64,000 nucleotides of DNA from Parasphingopyxis sp. CP4 (GTDB lineage: Bacteria; Pseudomonadota; Alphaproteobacteria; Sphingomonadales; Sphingomonadaceae): positions 1,798,001 to 1,862,000 of the forward strand of contig NZ_CP051130.1 of NCBI RefSeq assembly GCF_013378055.1, written 5' to 3'. The notes under the pieces were generated by a model that worked only from the letters and a program-made list of their open reading frames with translations, was not told where the DNA came from and searched no databases. Each line of letters opens with the position of its first letter. Positions within the stretch are counted from its first letter, which is position 1. The position numbers and the translations under genes are program-made. This document shows positions 34,345-42,663 of the stretch, one piece after another.

Positions 34345-35736
34345 ATGCAATCGGGGTTGGATTTCAAGGAGCTGCGGAAATCGCGATCAGCGGTGATCCT
34401 CCATCACAGTCTCCAAGATATCAATTTGCGGGAGCTGCCGATTTCGGAGCTCGTCAGGTTGCGAGCGCTATTTGCCAAGCTGATTTCAGCTCAGAATATT
34501 CGCAACATTCCGGACACTGTAATCGAGACATATACGCAGCTATTGTCCGCCAGACCGCTTGAATTGGCTCCTCTCGAAACAGATCCGTATGATGTTCGCC
34601 ATGTAACGATCTTGTTCCAACATCCAGGCGGCGGGGCCCATGCTGATGCCATCGCCATTTTCGCCAGCTTTCTCGCCTGGATGCCAAGCGTGGATCGAAT
34701 CGATCTTGTGATAACCGCAGAGCTTCGTCCTGGATTTTGGAATTCCTCCAACGAACGGCAACACCACGCTCCAATTTCTGCGGCGTTGGAATCCGCGCTG
34801 GACGGTTTTGCGTCGTCGACGGCCCATCATGAATCCATGGATCGCAAAATTCATATCACCGTCGCACCGGAGGCCGACATACTCCGTACCCTAATCGGGC
34901 AACTGGTGATTCGCTACGAAGGCACTGTGCCTACCCATCAATGCCGGTTCTGCAGCAAAGCCATGTTTGAACAACGGCCTATTCTGGCAACCGTTGGCAC
35001 CGCGGCTGTTTCCAGGGTTCCGGACACGGACCTGTTGATTACCCCGGCAAATCGCGATCACCATGATCGCGAAATGCATTTTTTGCGTCCCTTGGCCAAA
35101 TTTCCAATCGTGCCCGAGCGCATGGTGTTCGTCCCGCCAGACGATGGCACCAAATTGCTGCTCACGGGCTATGCAAATGACAAACTGGAAAGAGGATTGC
35201 TCGCCTTGGGCGCCGATGACTGGGATGCCTTGTCAGATCTCTTTGCGACGTACCCCGAATTTCGATGGCACCTGATTGGGGCCCAAGACATTGATGCCGT
35301 CTGGTCGGCTTTGGCACCCGGATTTCGCAAGACGTTCGCGGACCGGATCACCGTGAGCGGGATGGTTGAACTTGAAGATATTTTCGAAGGAGCGTTCGCC
35401 TTCTTTGCTTTGCCAGGGGTCGGCGGAAGCGGCACAACCGCAAAGCTCGCGATACGCAGCAATGTTCCTGTACTCGTATGCCGTAATGGGGACAGGGACA
35501 TGTCCAATATGTTCCCCACGCCACCAGCACATCGGGAATTCGTTGTAATTGTGCAGCTATTGGCTGTCTGGGCAGATGATATCGATAAACGCACCGCCTT
35601 TCTCGCCGATCAAATCGACAATATAAATGGACGCACGGACCTCGAGGCGAAGGCCAGGGAGATGCAAAATGTGTTTCGGCGCACGGTCGATATCTTCCTG
35701 GCTCGAAAGCGCGAGAAGGAAGTGGCTGATGGGTAG
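34345..35736 (+). CDS. GT-B-like putative glycosyltransferase of the glycan locus
   Basis: A 463-aa cytoplasmic protein with no confidently recognised family. It has an N-terminal helical part, a Rossmann-like stretch (HVTILFQHPGGGAHADAIAIFASFLAWM) and a C-terminal part with FRWHLIGAQDIDAVWSALAP, RITVSGMVELEDIFEGAFAF and LPGVGGSGTTAKLAIRSNVPVLVCRNGD. That C-terminal order (offset helix, glycine-rich loop, substrate-selection strand) resembles the donor-binding half of GT-B glycosyltransferases and tetratricopeptide-linked relatives. ATG 34345 has GGGGGA 5 bp upstream. Its role in glycan assembly is inferred from context. Confidence 0.55.
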   Translation: MQSGLDFKELRKSRSAVILHHSLQDINLRELPISELVRLRALFAKLISAQNIRNIPDTVIETYTQLLSARPLELAPLETDPYDVRHVTILFQHPGGGAHADAIAIFASFLAWMPSVDRIDLVITAELRPGFWNSSNERQHHAPISAALESALDGFASSTAHHESMDRKIHITVAPEADILRTLIGQLVIRYEGTVPTHQCRFCSKAMFEQRPILATVGTAAVSRVPDTDLLITPANRDHHDREMHFLRPLAKFPIVPERMVFVPPDDGTKLLLTGYANDKLERGLLALGADDWDALSDLFATYPEFRWHLIGAQDIDAVWSALAPGFRKTFADRITVSGMVELEDIFEGAFAFFALPGVGGSGTTAKLAIRSNVPVLVCRNGDRDMSNMFPTPPAHREFVVIVQLLAVWADDIDKRTAFLADQIDNINGRTDLEAKAREMQNVFRRTVDIFLARKREKEVADG

Positions 35737-35889
35737 GTTGTCTGCGCGCTACGCTGATTGGCGGGATAATAGCCTGCCCCGCACATGGTGCATCATTTCA
35801 ATTCTGGGCAGTTACTCTTAATAGGCAGATTGCAGCTTTGACTGTGTCGTGTCCGCTATGCTGGCTTTGGCGAAATTGGAAAGGGTTCA

Positions 35890-36798
35890 ATGCAGTCTTC
35901 AAATCCCGATCCGTCTGCTCCCCAACGCTTCAGGATTACCGGTTTTAAAGCTGATCAAGAGGACATGCTGATTTCCAAGCTCCGAGAGAGCGGGATGGTG
36001 ATGGAAAGTCCGCTTCGCCAGCATCCTTCACTTGCGGGCAATGTGCGTCCGAATTCCAAAATCCTTGTCCATTTTCATATTTATTATGAAGATCTTGTCG
36101 ATGAGCTGATCGAATGCCTGTGCTCGATCCCTATGCAATTTGATCTCGTCGTCACGATTGTCGATGATCGGTTAAACGAAACGGTCAAATCAGCACTGGC
36201 AAAGCGGTCGACGCAGGTTGATTCAGTGACTGTCCTGCGAGTGCCGAACCAGGGGCGCGACATTCTTCCCTTCATCACAGTACTCAGACGAGCCGGGCCT
36301 GACTACGACATTGTCTGCCATGCTCATTCCAAGAAAAGCATCCATGCGGCACGGCTGAAAGGTTGGCGCAGCGATCTGCTGGGAAAGCTTTTCGCAACCC
36401 CTGACGCCGTCGCCGGCATCCTCCATATGCTCAACTCCGATGGTGATATCGGGCTTGTATTTCCGGAATATTTCCCACCGATCGTCCGGCATATCCATTG
36501 GGGCCAGAACGGCGAGATGGCAGCGGCGGCTGCGCGGCGCATGGGATTTGAAGTGTGCGAAGAGTCTCTTATTCCCTTTCCCGCAGGATCGATGTTCTGG
36601 GCCCGCCGCGACGCCTTATTACCTTTGATCAATTCCGATATCGGACCCGGTGATTTCCCCGAGGAGCAAGGTCAGCAAGATCGGACGCTCGCACACGCTT
36701 TGGAACGCCTTGTCGGTGAAATTGCATCCCATGCAGGATATGCAGCCCAGCTGATTGGGTTCGCGGGTGCCGATGGAGCAAACGCGAGAGAAATCTGA
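35890..36798 (+). CDS. RgpF-like (rhamnan synthesis F) family protein
   Basis: A 302-aa protein resembling the rhamnan synthesis protein F family of surface polysaccharide loci. Conserved blocks are ILVHFHIYYEDLVDELIECL (~58), FDLVVTIVDD, VPNQGRDILPFITVL (~113), DYDIVCHAHSKKSIHA, LLGKLFATPDAVAGIL, DIGLVFPEYFPP and FPAGSMFWARRDALLPLI (~230). The N-terminal 40 residues are extra. It is probably a glycosyltransferase. The stop overlaps the next start in TGATG. Confidence 0.75.
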   Translation: MQSSNPDPSAPQRFRITGFKADQEDMLISKLRESGMVMESPLRQHPSLAGNVRPNSKILVHFHIYYEDLVDELIECLCSIPMQFDLVVTIVDDRLNETVKSALAKRSTQVDSVTVLRVPNQGRDILPFITVLRRAGPDYDIVCHAHSKKSIHAARLKGWRSDLLGKLFATPDAVAGILHMLNSDGDIGLVFPEYFPPIVRHIHWGQNGEMAAAAARRMGFEVCEESLIPFPAGSMFWARRDALLPLINSDIGPGDFPEEQGQQDRTLAHALERLVGEIASHAGYAAQLIGFAGADGANAREI

Positions 36799-37754
36799 TG
36801 CCGACCAAAGATCTTATCCTCGTGATTGGCATGCACCGAACGGGTAGCAGCATCATTACATGCGGCGTGCAGGCCCTGGGCATCGACCTGGGTGACAATC
36901 TGATGCCGCCCGCCGAGAACAACAACAGCAAGGGATTTTTCGAAGATCTCGATCTCAACGCAATCAACGAAGCATTACTCGGCGAGATTGGTGCGAAATG
37001 GCACCATCTGAGTTGGATCGACGAGACCGCATTGCGGACTGGCGAACAGTTTGCCGATCTTAGGACCAAGGCTGCAATCCTCCTCACCTCAAAGTTTGAG
37101 AATTGCCAATCATTTGCCTTCAAGGACCCGCGGACGGCAGTTTTCCTGCCTTTTTGGTTGCAGGTCTGTGATCAGATTGCGGCAGAACCGCATTTCATTA
37201 TTGGGGTGCGCAACCCGCTGGAATGTGCGCAATCGCTACATAATCGCGATGGATTTCATCTGGTTCGTGGCGTACTCCTATGGGCGAAGCACATGATAGA
37301 CGCGATCCGCTGGACCCAAGATCATCACCAGCTCTGCGTCGGATATCAGCAAATGCTGTCTTCGCCAGAAACCGAACTGCAACGCATCGCCGACTGGCTT
37401 GACCTGTCCCCCGACCCTGGTCGGCCGAGCGCCATCGACGAGTATCGCGATGATTTTCTGGACCAGCGGTTACGGCGACATGATTCAAGCGCAGCAGAGT
37501 TGGCGCGTTCGATAATGGTTCCACCATTTGTTGCCGAATTGTACCAGCAACTTGTGGTGTTGGCGGCAACCGCATCCGACGATCGTGAGATTGAAATCGA
37601 TTGGCAGTCATTGGATTGCCAGTTGCAAAGGATTCGCCCCCTGTTTGATATCGCCATGCTTTTTGAACGTAAGAACCCTCCACCGTTTGACTTTGATGGC
37701 CTGCTCAAAATGGCCAAAGCCCTGCAATCATCGGTGCAACGCGACGATCGCTGA
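36798..37754 (+). CDS. Sulfotransferase-like protein (glycan locus, copy 3)
   Basis: A 318-aa protein with a PAPS-type phosphate loop at the N terminus, LVIGMHRTGSSIITCGVQALG (~8-28). The second site is FIIGVRNPLECAQSLHNRDGF (~133), preceded by FAFKDPRTAVFLPFW, a pattern typical of bacterial sulfotransferase-fold proteins in O-antigen clusters. NNNSKGFFEDLDLNAINEALL is also characteristic. It starts with TGATG coupling to the RgpF-like gene. It is the third, again divergent, sulfotransferase in 12 kb and the last gene of the plus arm. Confidence 0.75.
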   Translation: MPTKDLILVIGMHRTGSSIITCGVQALGIDLGDNLMPPAENNNSKGFFEDLDLNAINEALLGEIGAKWHHLSWIDETALRTGEQFADLRTKAAILLTSKFENCQSFAFKDPRTAVFLPFWLQVCDQIAAEPHFIIGVRNPLECAQSLHNRDGFHLVRGVLLWAKHMIDAIRWTQDHHQLCVGYQQMLSSPETELQRIADWLDLSPDPGRPSAIDEYRDDFLDQRLRRHDSSAAELARSIMVPPFVAELYQQLVVLAATASDDREIEIDWQSLDCQLQRIRPLFDIAMLFERKNPPPFDFDGLLKMAKALQSSVQRDDR

Positions 37755-37800
37755 TCGGTCCGCTTGCACGGCAGGAATGCACAACCATCGATGCGACATG

Positions 37801-38433
37801 TTATTGCTGACGCTGCTCCAGCGCCGCTTCGAAATCGTGCCTGGCCGAAGCCTTCAGGCGGGGTAGAAGAATGGAGAGATGCTGCCGTATTCCGCGCGTC
37901 TGATCGGCCCAGCTGATCTGGGTCAGGCCTTCAAGCTCGCGCAGATAATCGATCCAGAAGCGGCTGACGATCCACAGCGATCGGCCGAGCGTTTCCAGGT
38001 CCTCGCCTTGGCCCCGCAAGAACAGATCCGCGTCGCGGATCCGACTGAGCAGTGCGACCAGCCCCTGGAAATCGGTATTGAGCTCTGAATCCGGGCGCTG
38101 CCCGATTGGCGAATCCGAATAGTGGATCCGATCGCGCATGAGGAAGCGGAAGCGCCAGGTCAGTTCTATCCCGAAGGTCACATGATCGATATAATCTTCA
38201 GCCAGTGAACCACGCTTTTGGTTCGCGCGATGCTCCCGCATTATCGCCAATATGTCATCCTCCAGCGCCAGCGCGAGATCGCGCTTGGTCGGAAAATGAT
38301 AGGTGAGATTGCCTTGGGAAATCCCCAGCGATGCAGCGATTTCCGTCACCGATGTTGCCGCATAGCCCTTCGCGTTGAACAGATTGCGGCTGGCGTCCAA
38401 GATCCGGTCAGCAGTGGCAGAACGTTGCTTCAT
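37801..38433 (-). CDS. TetR family transcriptional regulator
   Basis: A 210-aa repressor candidate. The helix-turn-helix is ILDASRNLFNAKGYAATSVTEIAASLGISQGNLTYHFPTKRDLALALE (~10-57 in pieces), canonical for TetR. I chose the ATG at 38433, which follows AAGAAGGGA; an ATG at 38457 would add eight residues before the domain. The C-terminal ligand-binding domain is unassigned. It is divergent from the operon beginning at 38568. Two inverted repeats between them are the likely operators. Confidence 0.88.
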   Translation of the reverse strand: MKQRSATADRILDASRNLFNAKGYAATSVTEIAASLGISQGNLTYHFPTKRDLALALEDDILAIMREHRANQKRGSLAEDYIDHVTFGIELTWRFRFLMRDRIHYSDSPIGQRPDSELNTDFQGLVALLSRIRDADLFLRGQGEDLETLGRSLWIVSRFWIDYLRELEGLTQISWADQTRGIRQHLSILLPRLKASARHDFEAALEQRQQ

Positions 38434-38486
38434 CCAATCCCTTCTTTCACCTGTCATGCGAGCCCAATCACATAACGGGATTGCAA

Positions 38487-38525
38487 ATTAGGATATAATA
38501 CCTATTTTTAGGTTTGGCTACCTAA
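38487..38525. promoter_or_regulatory. Two TTAGG/CCTAA inverted repeats, likely TetR operators
   Basis: TTAGG-ATATAATA-CCTAT (38488-38505) and TTAGGT-TTGGCT-ACCTAA (38508-38525) share half-sites and have centres 20 bp apart, two helical turns. They sit between the TetR gene and the catabolic operon. The first contains a TATAAT-like core (ATATAATA) that could be a -10 element, so binding would block transcription. Confidence 0.65.
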
Positions 38526-38567
38526 TAAATCGATTCGGGTAGATACCAGACAGTGAGAGGAAACACG

Positions 38568-39212
38568 ATGTCCGAAACAATCGATGTCTTCTGGTCGTTC
38601 AGAAGCCCTTATTCCTATCTCGTCACGCCCGACTTGTTGAAGCTGCGCGCTGACTATGACGTGGCGGTCGTCCTGCGACCGGTATTGCCGATTGCCTTGC
38701 GCGCCAAACAGTCGATCTTTGACGCGTCGGACAAGAAGCGGCCACAATATATCGTGATGGACTCGATGCGCCGCGCCCAGTTTCTGGGCCTGCCCTTCAC
38801 CTGGCCGCAACCCGATCCGGTGGTCCAGGATATGGCAACCTTCGAAGTGCCGGAGGAGCAGCCTTATATCTGGCGGCTCTCATCGCTCGGCGTGGAAGCG
38901 GAACGGCGTGGGCGCGGCATCGATTTCGCCTATCATGTGTCGACATTGATCTGGGGCGGTACGCGGGGCTGGGATCAGGGCGAATTGCTCGCTGAGGCAA
39001 CCGCAGACGCCGGCCTCGATCTCGCCGATCTCGAAGCCGCGATCGCGGGTTATGATGTTCGCGCCGAGATTGAGCGCAATCATGAGATGCTCGAGGCAGC
39101 CCATCATTGGGGCGTGCCGACCATGGCGTTCAAGGGCGAACCTTTTTTCGGTCAGGACCGGATCGACACTTTGCGCTGGCGGCTCGACCAGGCCGGCTTG
39201 CAGAAGAACTAG
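38568..39212 (+). CDS. DsbA-family, 2-hydroxychromene-2-carboxylate isomerase-like protein
   Basis: A 214-aa thioredoxin-fold protein, most like HCCA isomerase (a glutathione-dependent kappa-class GST relative). The N terminus is IDVFWSFRSPYSYLVTPDLLKL with Ser in place of the CxxC of DsbA. The C terminus is AAHHWGVPTMAFKGEPFFGQDRIDTL, the typical cis-Pro region and end block. ATG 38568 has GAGAGG 7 bp upstream. It is the first gene of a five-gene operon that also has a GST and a glyoxalase-fold protein, so a glutathione-dependent isomerisation is plausible. Confidence 0.8.
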   Translation: MSETIDVFWSFRSPYSYLVTPDLLKLRADYDVAVVLRPVLPIALRAKQSIFDASDKKRPQYIVMDSMRRAQFLGLPFTWPQPDPVVQDMATFEVPEEQPYIWRLSSLGVEAERRGRGIDFAYHVSTLIWGGTRGWDQGELLAEATADAGLDLADLEAAIAGYDVRAEIERNHEMLEAAHHWGVPTMAFKGEPFFGQDRIDTLRWRLDQAGLQKN

Positions 39213-39223
39213 GAGAGTTTGAG

Positions 39224-40018
39224 ATGGACCTGCAGATCAAGGGGAAGAAGGCGATCATGGCCGGCGGCAGTGCTGGCATGGGTCGTGCGACCGCCGAGCG
39301 ACTGGCCGAGGCTGGCGCAGAATTGGTGATCACCGCGCGCGGCGAAGAGCGGCTTAACAAGGCAGCGGAGGAGATTGCCCAGAAATATGCTGTGTCGGTG
39401 ACCCCTGTCGTGGCGGATTCCTCCAAGCAATCCGGCCGCGAAGCCCTGTTCGCCGCCTGCCCCGACCCGGACATCCTGGCAATCACGATCAAACCGCCTG
39501 ACCCCAATGGCGATTTCCTGAAAGTCTCGGCAGAGATGTGGCGCGATTCCGTTGAAACCGCGCTGATCGGGCCGATTGAGATCATGCGCAACTATATCCC
39601 GGTGATGAAGGACAAGGGCTGGGGCCGGATCGTCAATATCGCGACCTTCTCGGCCAAGAATCCGATGATCTGGCGGCTGATGTCGGGCCCGGCCCGCTCT
39701 GCCCTGCTCAACTATACGGCCAGCGTCTCCCGCGAAGTCGCGCCCCATGGCGTGATCATGAACAACCTGCTGCCCGGCATGTTTGCGACCGAAGGCGCGT
39801 CGGAAATCATGGGTGCCTATGCCGAAGCCTTTGGCCTGGAACCGAAGCCCGAAATCGTAGGAGCGCATTTCCGGGACCATAATCACATACCGGCCGGCTT
39901 TATGGGCAATGCCGACGATCTGGCGCCGATGGCAGCGTTCCTGTGCAGCGAATTGTCACGCTTCATCGTCGGCCAGAATATCGTGATCGATGGCGGCCAG
40001 CACAGTTCGATTTTTTAG
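39224..40018 (+). CDS. Short-chain dehydrogenase/reductase (SDR), first in operon
   Basis: A 264-aa NAD(P)-dependent oxidoreductase-like protein. The cofactor motif is AIMAGGSAGMGRATAERLAEAG (~10-31). The usual catalytic YxxxK is not evident where expected; the region reads RSALLNYTASVSREVAPHG, with Tyr-Thr-Ala-Ser-Val instead of Tyr-x3-Lys. NNLLPGMF and the C-terminal FIVGQNIVIDGGQ are normal. Activity may therefore be altered. ATG 39224 follows AGGAGAG, 11 bp after the upstream gene. Confidence 0.82.
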   Translation: MDLQIKGKKAIMAGGSAGMGRATAERLAEAGAELVITARGEERLNKAAEEIAQKYAVSVTPVVADSSKQSGREALFAACPDPDILAITIKPPDPNGDFLKVSAEMWRDSVETALIGPIEIMRNYIPVMKDKGWGRIVNIATFSAKNPMIWRLMSGPARSALLNYTASVSREVAPHGVIMNNLLPGMFATEGASEIMGAYAEAFGLEPKPEIVGAHFRDHNHIPAGFMGNADDLAPMAAFLCSELSRFIVGQNIVIDGGQHSSIF

Positions 40019-40068
40019 GCGGTCCCCAAGGTCTGAAACAAAGGCCGGCCCCAACGCGTGAGGATATT

Positions 40069-41145
40069 ATGAAAGTCTATGGATCGCGAATTTCCTATTA
40101 CACCGGAAAGCTTGAAGCCTATCTGCGCTACAAGGGCATCGATTATACGCCCCTGCCCACCCCCTATGCGCAAGCGGAGATGCTCAAGGAAAAAGTCGGC
40201 GCGGTGCAGATGCCGATCGTCGATGATGACGGCACATGGATGTCGGACACCACCCCGATCATCGAACATCTTGAAGGTGAACATCCAGAAAATCACGTTA
40301 TTCCAGATGATCCGGTTGTCGCGTTCATCGCCTATCTGATCGAGGATTATGGCGATGAATGGCTGTGGCGTTCCGCCATGTATTATCGCTGGTGGTACAG
40401 CTATGATCGGATGCTCGCATCCAGCACGCTTACCGATGAAGTGGCCCGGCATCTCAAGGCGCCGCGATGGATGAAGCGGCGCATGATCGTGCGGCGTCAG
40501 GTGCGGCATTATGTCGATCGCGATGGCGTTACAGACGCCACCCGTGGGCATATTGAGCAGACCTATCACAATGCTCTCGCGGCGATGACGGCGATGCTCG
40601 ACAACCGCCCCTTCCTGCTTGGAAATGCGCCATCACTCGCGGACTATGGCATGATGGGGCCGATGTTCCGCCATTATGGCCAGGACCCGACGCCGCAGGA
40701 GATCATGCGCAACACCGCGCCGTTGGTGTTTGAATGGGTCGCCCGGATGTGGCGGGCCCAGCGGCCCGAACAGCCGCAATTTTGCTCCGAAGTACCGAGC
40801 GATGCTGCGCCGCTACTCAAGGAGATATGCGAAACCCATCTCGTCCAGCTGATTGCCAATGCCGATGCCTTTGCTGCGGGCGCCGATCGCTTCGATATGA
40901 CCGTGCAAGGCTGCGACTATAAGGACATTGCCGTGTCCCGCTATCGCGTCTGGTGCCTTGAGGAATTGCGCCGACGGTTCGCAGCATTGTCGGCCGACCA
41001 TAAGGCGAAAGTGAAGGCGCTGCTTCCGTTTGAACAGGCGAAGATACTCTGGGCTGACAAGATTGCCGCCGTGTCTGATTATAATCGCGACAACCACCTG
41101 CCTTTCGGACCGGCGATCAATGTTTTCAAGGACGGGTTGCCCTAG
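40069..41145 (+). CDS. Glutathione S-transferase family protein, long form
   Basis: A 358-aa protein with an N-terminal thioredoxin-like GST domain: MKVYGSRISYYTGKLEAYLRYKGIDY, AVQMPIVDDDGTWMSDTTPIIEHLE. A C-terminal helical domain includes RPFLLGNAPSLADYGMMGPMFRHYGQDPTP. At ~360 aa it is well above the usual ~220; the last ~110 residues are an extra extension. GAGGA precedes ATG 40069. In sphingomonads such GSTs take part in aromatic-ether or xenobiotic breakdown, so a catabolic role is inferred here. Confidence 0.85.
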   Translation: MKVYGSRISYYTGKLEAYLRYKGIDYTPLPTPYAQAEMLKEKVGAVQMPIVDDDGTWMSDTTPIIEHLEGEHPENHVIPDDPVVAFIAYLIEDYGDEWLWRSAMYYRWWYSYDRMLASSTLTDEVARHLKAPRWMKRRMIVRRQVRHYVDRDGVTDATRGHIEQTYHNALAAMTAMLDNRPFLLGNAPSLADYGMMGPMFRHYGQDPTPQEIMRNTAPLVFEWVARMWRAQRPEQPQFCSEVPSDAAPLLKEICETHLVQLIANADAFAAGADRFDMTVQGCDYKDIAVSRYRVWCLEELRRRFAALSADHKAKVKALLPFEQAKILWADKIAAVSDYNRDNHLPFGPAINVFKDGLP

Positions 41146-41265
41146 GCGAATTGCGCCGCGCTGCTCGGCTATTCAGGCATTCGTTCGAAGGCACGCAGGA
41201 ATGACTCATTGAAGGTGCCCGAGGGTCTGATACGGTTGATCCCTGATAGACACGGGAGAGCAAAA

Positions 41266-41775
41266 ATGAGCGATGATCGCCGGTTCAGCTGGGGCCATAT
41301 CAATATCAATGTGCGCAATCTCGAACAGTCTATCGCCTTTTATCGCAAGCTTGGCTTCGAGCTCTTCATTCCGGGCGTGCCCTATGTCGGGCTGAGCACC
41401 GATGAAACCGCACAGCCCATCCCGGGCGGTGCGGCCGAAGCCCTTGGGGTTGAAGGCAATACCCATGGCCGGGCCTGTATCATGCAGCTCGACGAAGGCT
41501 TTCCGAAGATCGACCTCACAGAGCTTGCCGATCAGGATCAGGCGGAGCCGTTAGCGAACAAAGACCTTGGCCTGGTGCGTATCTGCCTGGTGACGGAGGA
41601 TCTGGCAGGCGAAGTGGAACGGCTGACCGCCGAGGGGGTCGAATTTATCTCCGCGCCCAAGGAGGGCCATATGAAGCTTGCGGACTTAGCCGTGTGCAAG
41701 GATCCGGACGGGACGCTCATCGAATTGCTGCAAGTCTATCTGGAACGCTGGGCACCGCTGCTTGAGGGCAATTAA
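41266..41775 (+). CDS. Glyoxalase/VOC superfamily protein
   Basis: A 169-aa metalloenzyme-fold protein with two beta-alpha-beta-beta-beta halves. The first starts FSWGHININVRNLEQSIAFYRKLGFELF; the second includes LGLVRICLVTEDLAGEVERLTAEGVEF and ends with CKDPDGTLIELLQVY. Metal-ligand candidates are the H in WGHINI and the E in LIELLQ. ATG 41266 follows GGGAGAG. Placed after a GST, it may act on a glutathione adduct or be a dioxygenase. Confidence 0.8.
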   Translation: MSDDRRFSWGHININVRNLEQSIAFYRKLGFELFIPGVPYVGLSTDETAQPIPGGAAEALGVEGNTHGRACIMQLDEGFPKIDLTELADQDQAEPLANKDLGLVRICLVTEDLAGEVERLTAEGVEFISAPKEGHMKLADLAVCKDPDGTLIELLQVYLERWAPLLEGN

Positions 41776-41790
41776 TCAGACGAGGATATT

Positions 41791-42645
41791 ATGACGGATT
41801 GGAAATCGGCCGGGAACACGGCTGTTATCACGGGCGGCGCAAGCGGTATCGGGCTTGAATTTGCGCGGCGCTATGCATCGGCCGGCATGAATGTCGCCAT
41901 TGCCGACCGCAATTCAGAAGCATTGGACGCGGCACGCGACGAACTGATCGCGATCGCGGGCAATGACGAGCGGATCATGGCGCAGCTCTGCGATGTCTCC
42001 GAAAGCGATCAGATCGAAAGCCTGTGCGATGCCGTTTATGACAAGTTCGGCGCGGTCCACTGCCTGATGAACAATGCCGGCATGGGACGGCCAACCGGCG
42101 CGCCTTGGGAGAGCATGGACGAGTTGCAGCAGATGATGTCCATCAACATGGGCGGCGTTATCCTTGGCTGCCATTGCTTCATCCCGCGCATGCTGGAGGG
42201 CAAGGAGCCCGGCGTCGTCATCAATACCGGCTCGAAACAGGGCATTACCCGGCCACCGGGCAATTATGGCTATAATCTCTCCAAGGTCGGTGTGCTCGCT
42301 TATACCGAAAGCGTTGCCCATGCTTTTGCGACGATGGAGGGCTGTCCGCTAACCGCGCATCTGCTGGTTCCCGGCTTTGTCTACACACCGATGATTTCCA
42401 GCTTCCTACCCGAAAAGCCGCCATCCGCCTGGACCGCTGAGCAGACGGTGGACTTTGCCTTGCCAGCGATTGAGCGGGGAGATTTCTACATTCTGTGCCC
42501 CGATGGTGATGCAACGCGAGAGATTGATGAGAAACGCATTCAGTGGAATGCCGATGACATCATCGAAAACCGCCCGGCCTTGTCGCGATGGCATCCGGAT
42601 TATGCAGAAGCTTTTGAGCGGTTTATGGCGGCCGGGAGCGACTAG
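41791..42645 (+). CDS. Short-chain dehydrogenase/reductase (SDR), second in operon
   Basis: A 284-aa NAD(P)-dependent oxidoreductase. It has the Rossmann motif AVITGGASGIGLEFARRYASAG (~10-31), CLMNNAGMGRPTG (NNAG, ~90), the Ser in INTGSKQG and YGYNLSKVGVLAYTE with the catalytic Tyr-x3-Lys (~155-160). It therefore looks active, unlike the first SDR of the operon. It starts 15 bp after the VOC gene, with GACGAGGA as ribosome site, and is the last gene of the TetR-controlled unit. Confidence 0.9.
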   Translation: MTDWKSAGNTAVITGGASGIGLEFARRYASAGMNVAIADRNSEALDAARDELIAIAGNDERIMAQLCDVSESDQIESLCDAVYDKFGAVHCLMNNAGMGRPTGAPWESMDELQQMMSINMGGVILGCHCFIPRMLEGKEPGVVINTGSKQGITRPPGNYGYNLSKVGVLAYTESVAHAFATMEGCPLTAHLLVPGFVYTPMISSFLPEKPPSAWTAEQTVDFALPAIERGDFYILCPDGDATREIDEKRIQWNADDIIENRPALSRWHPDYAEAFERFMAAGSD

Positions 42646-42663
42646 ATCGCTGCCCATGCTGGT

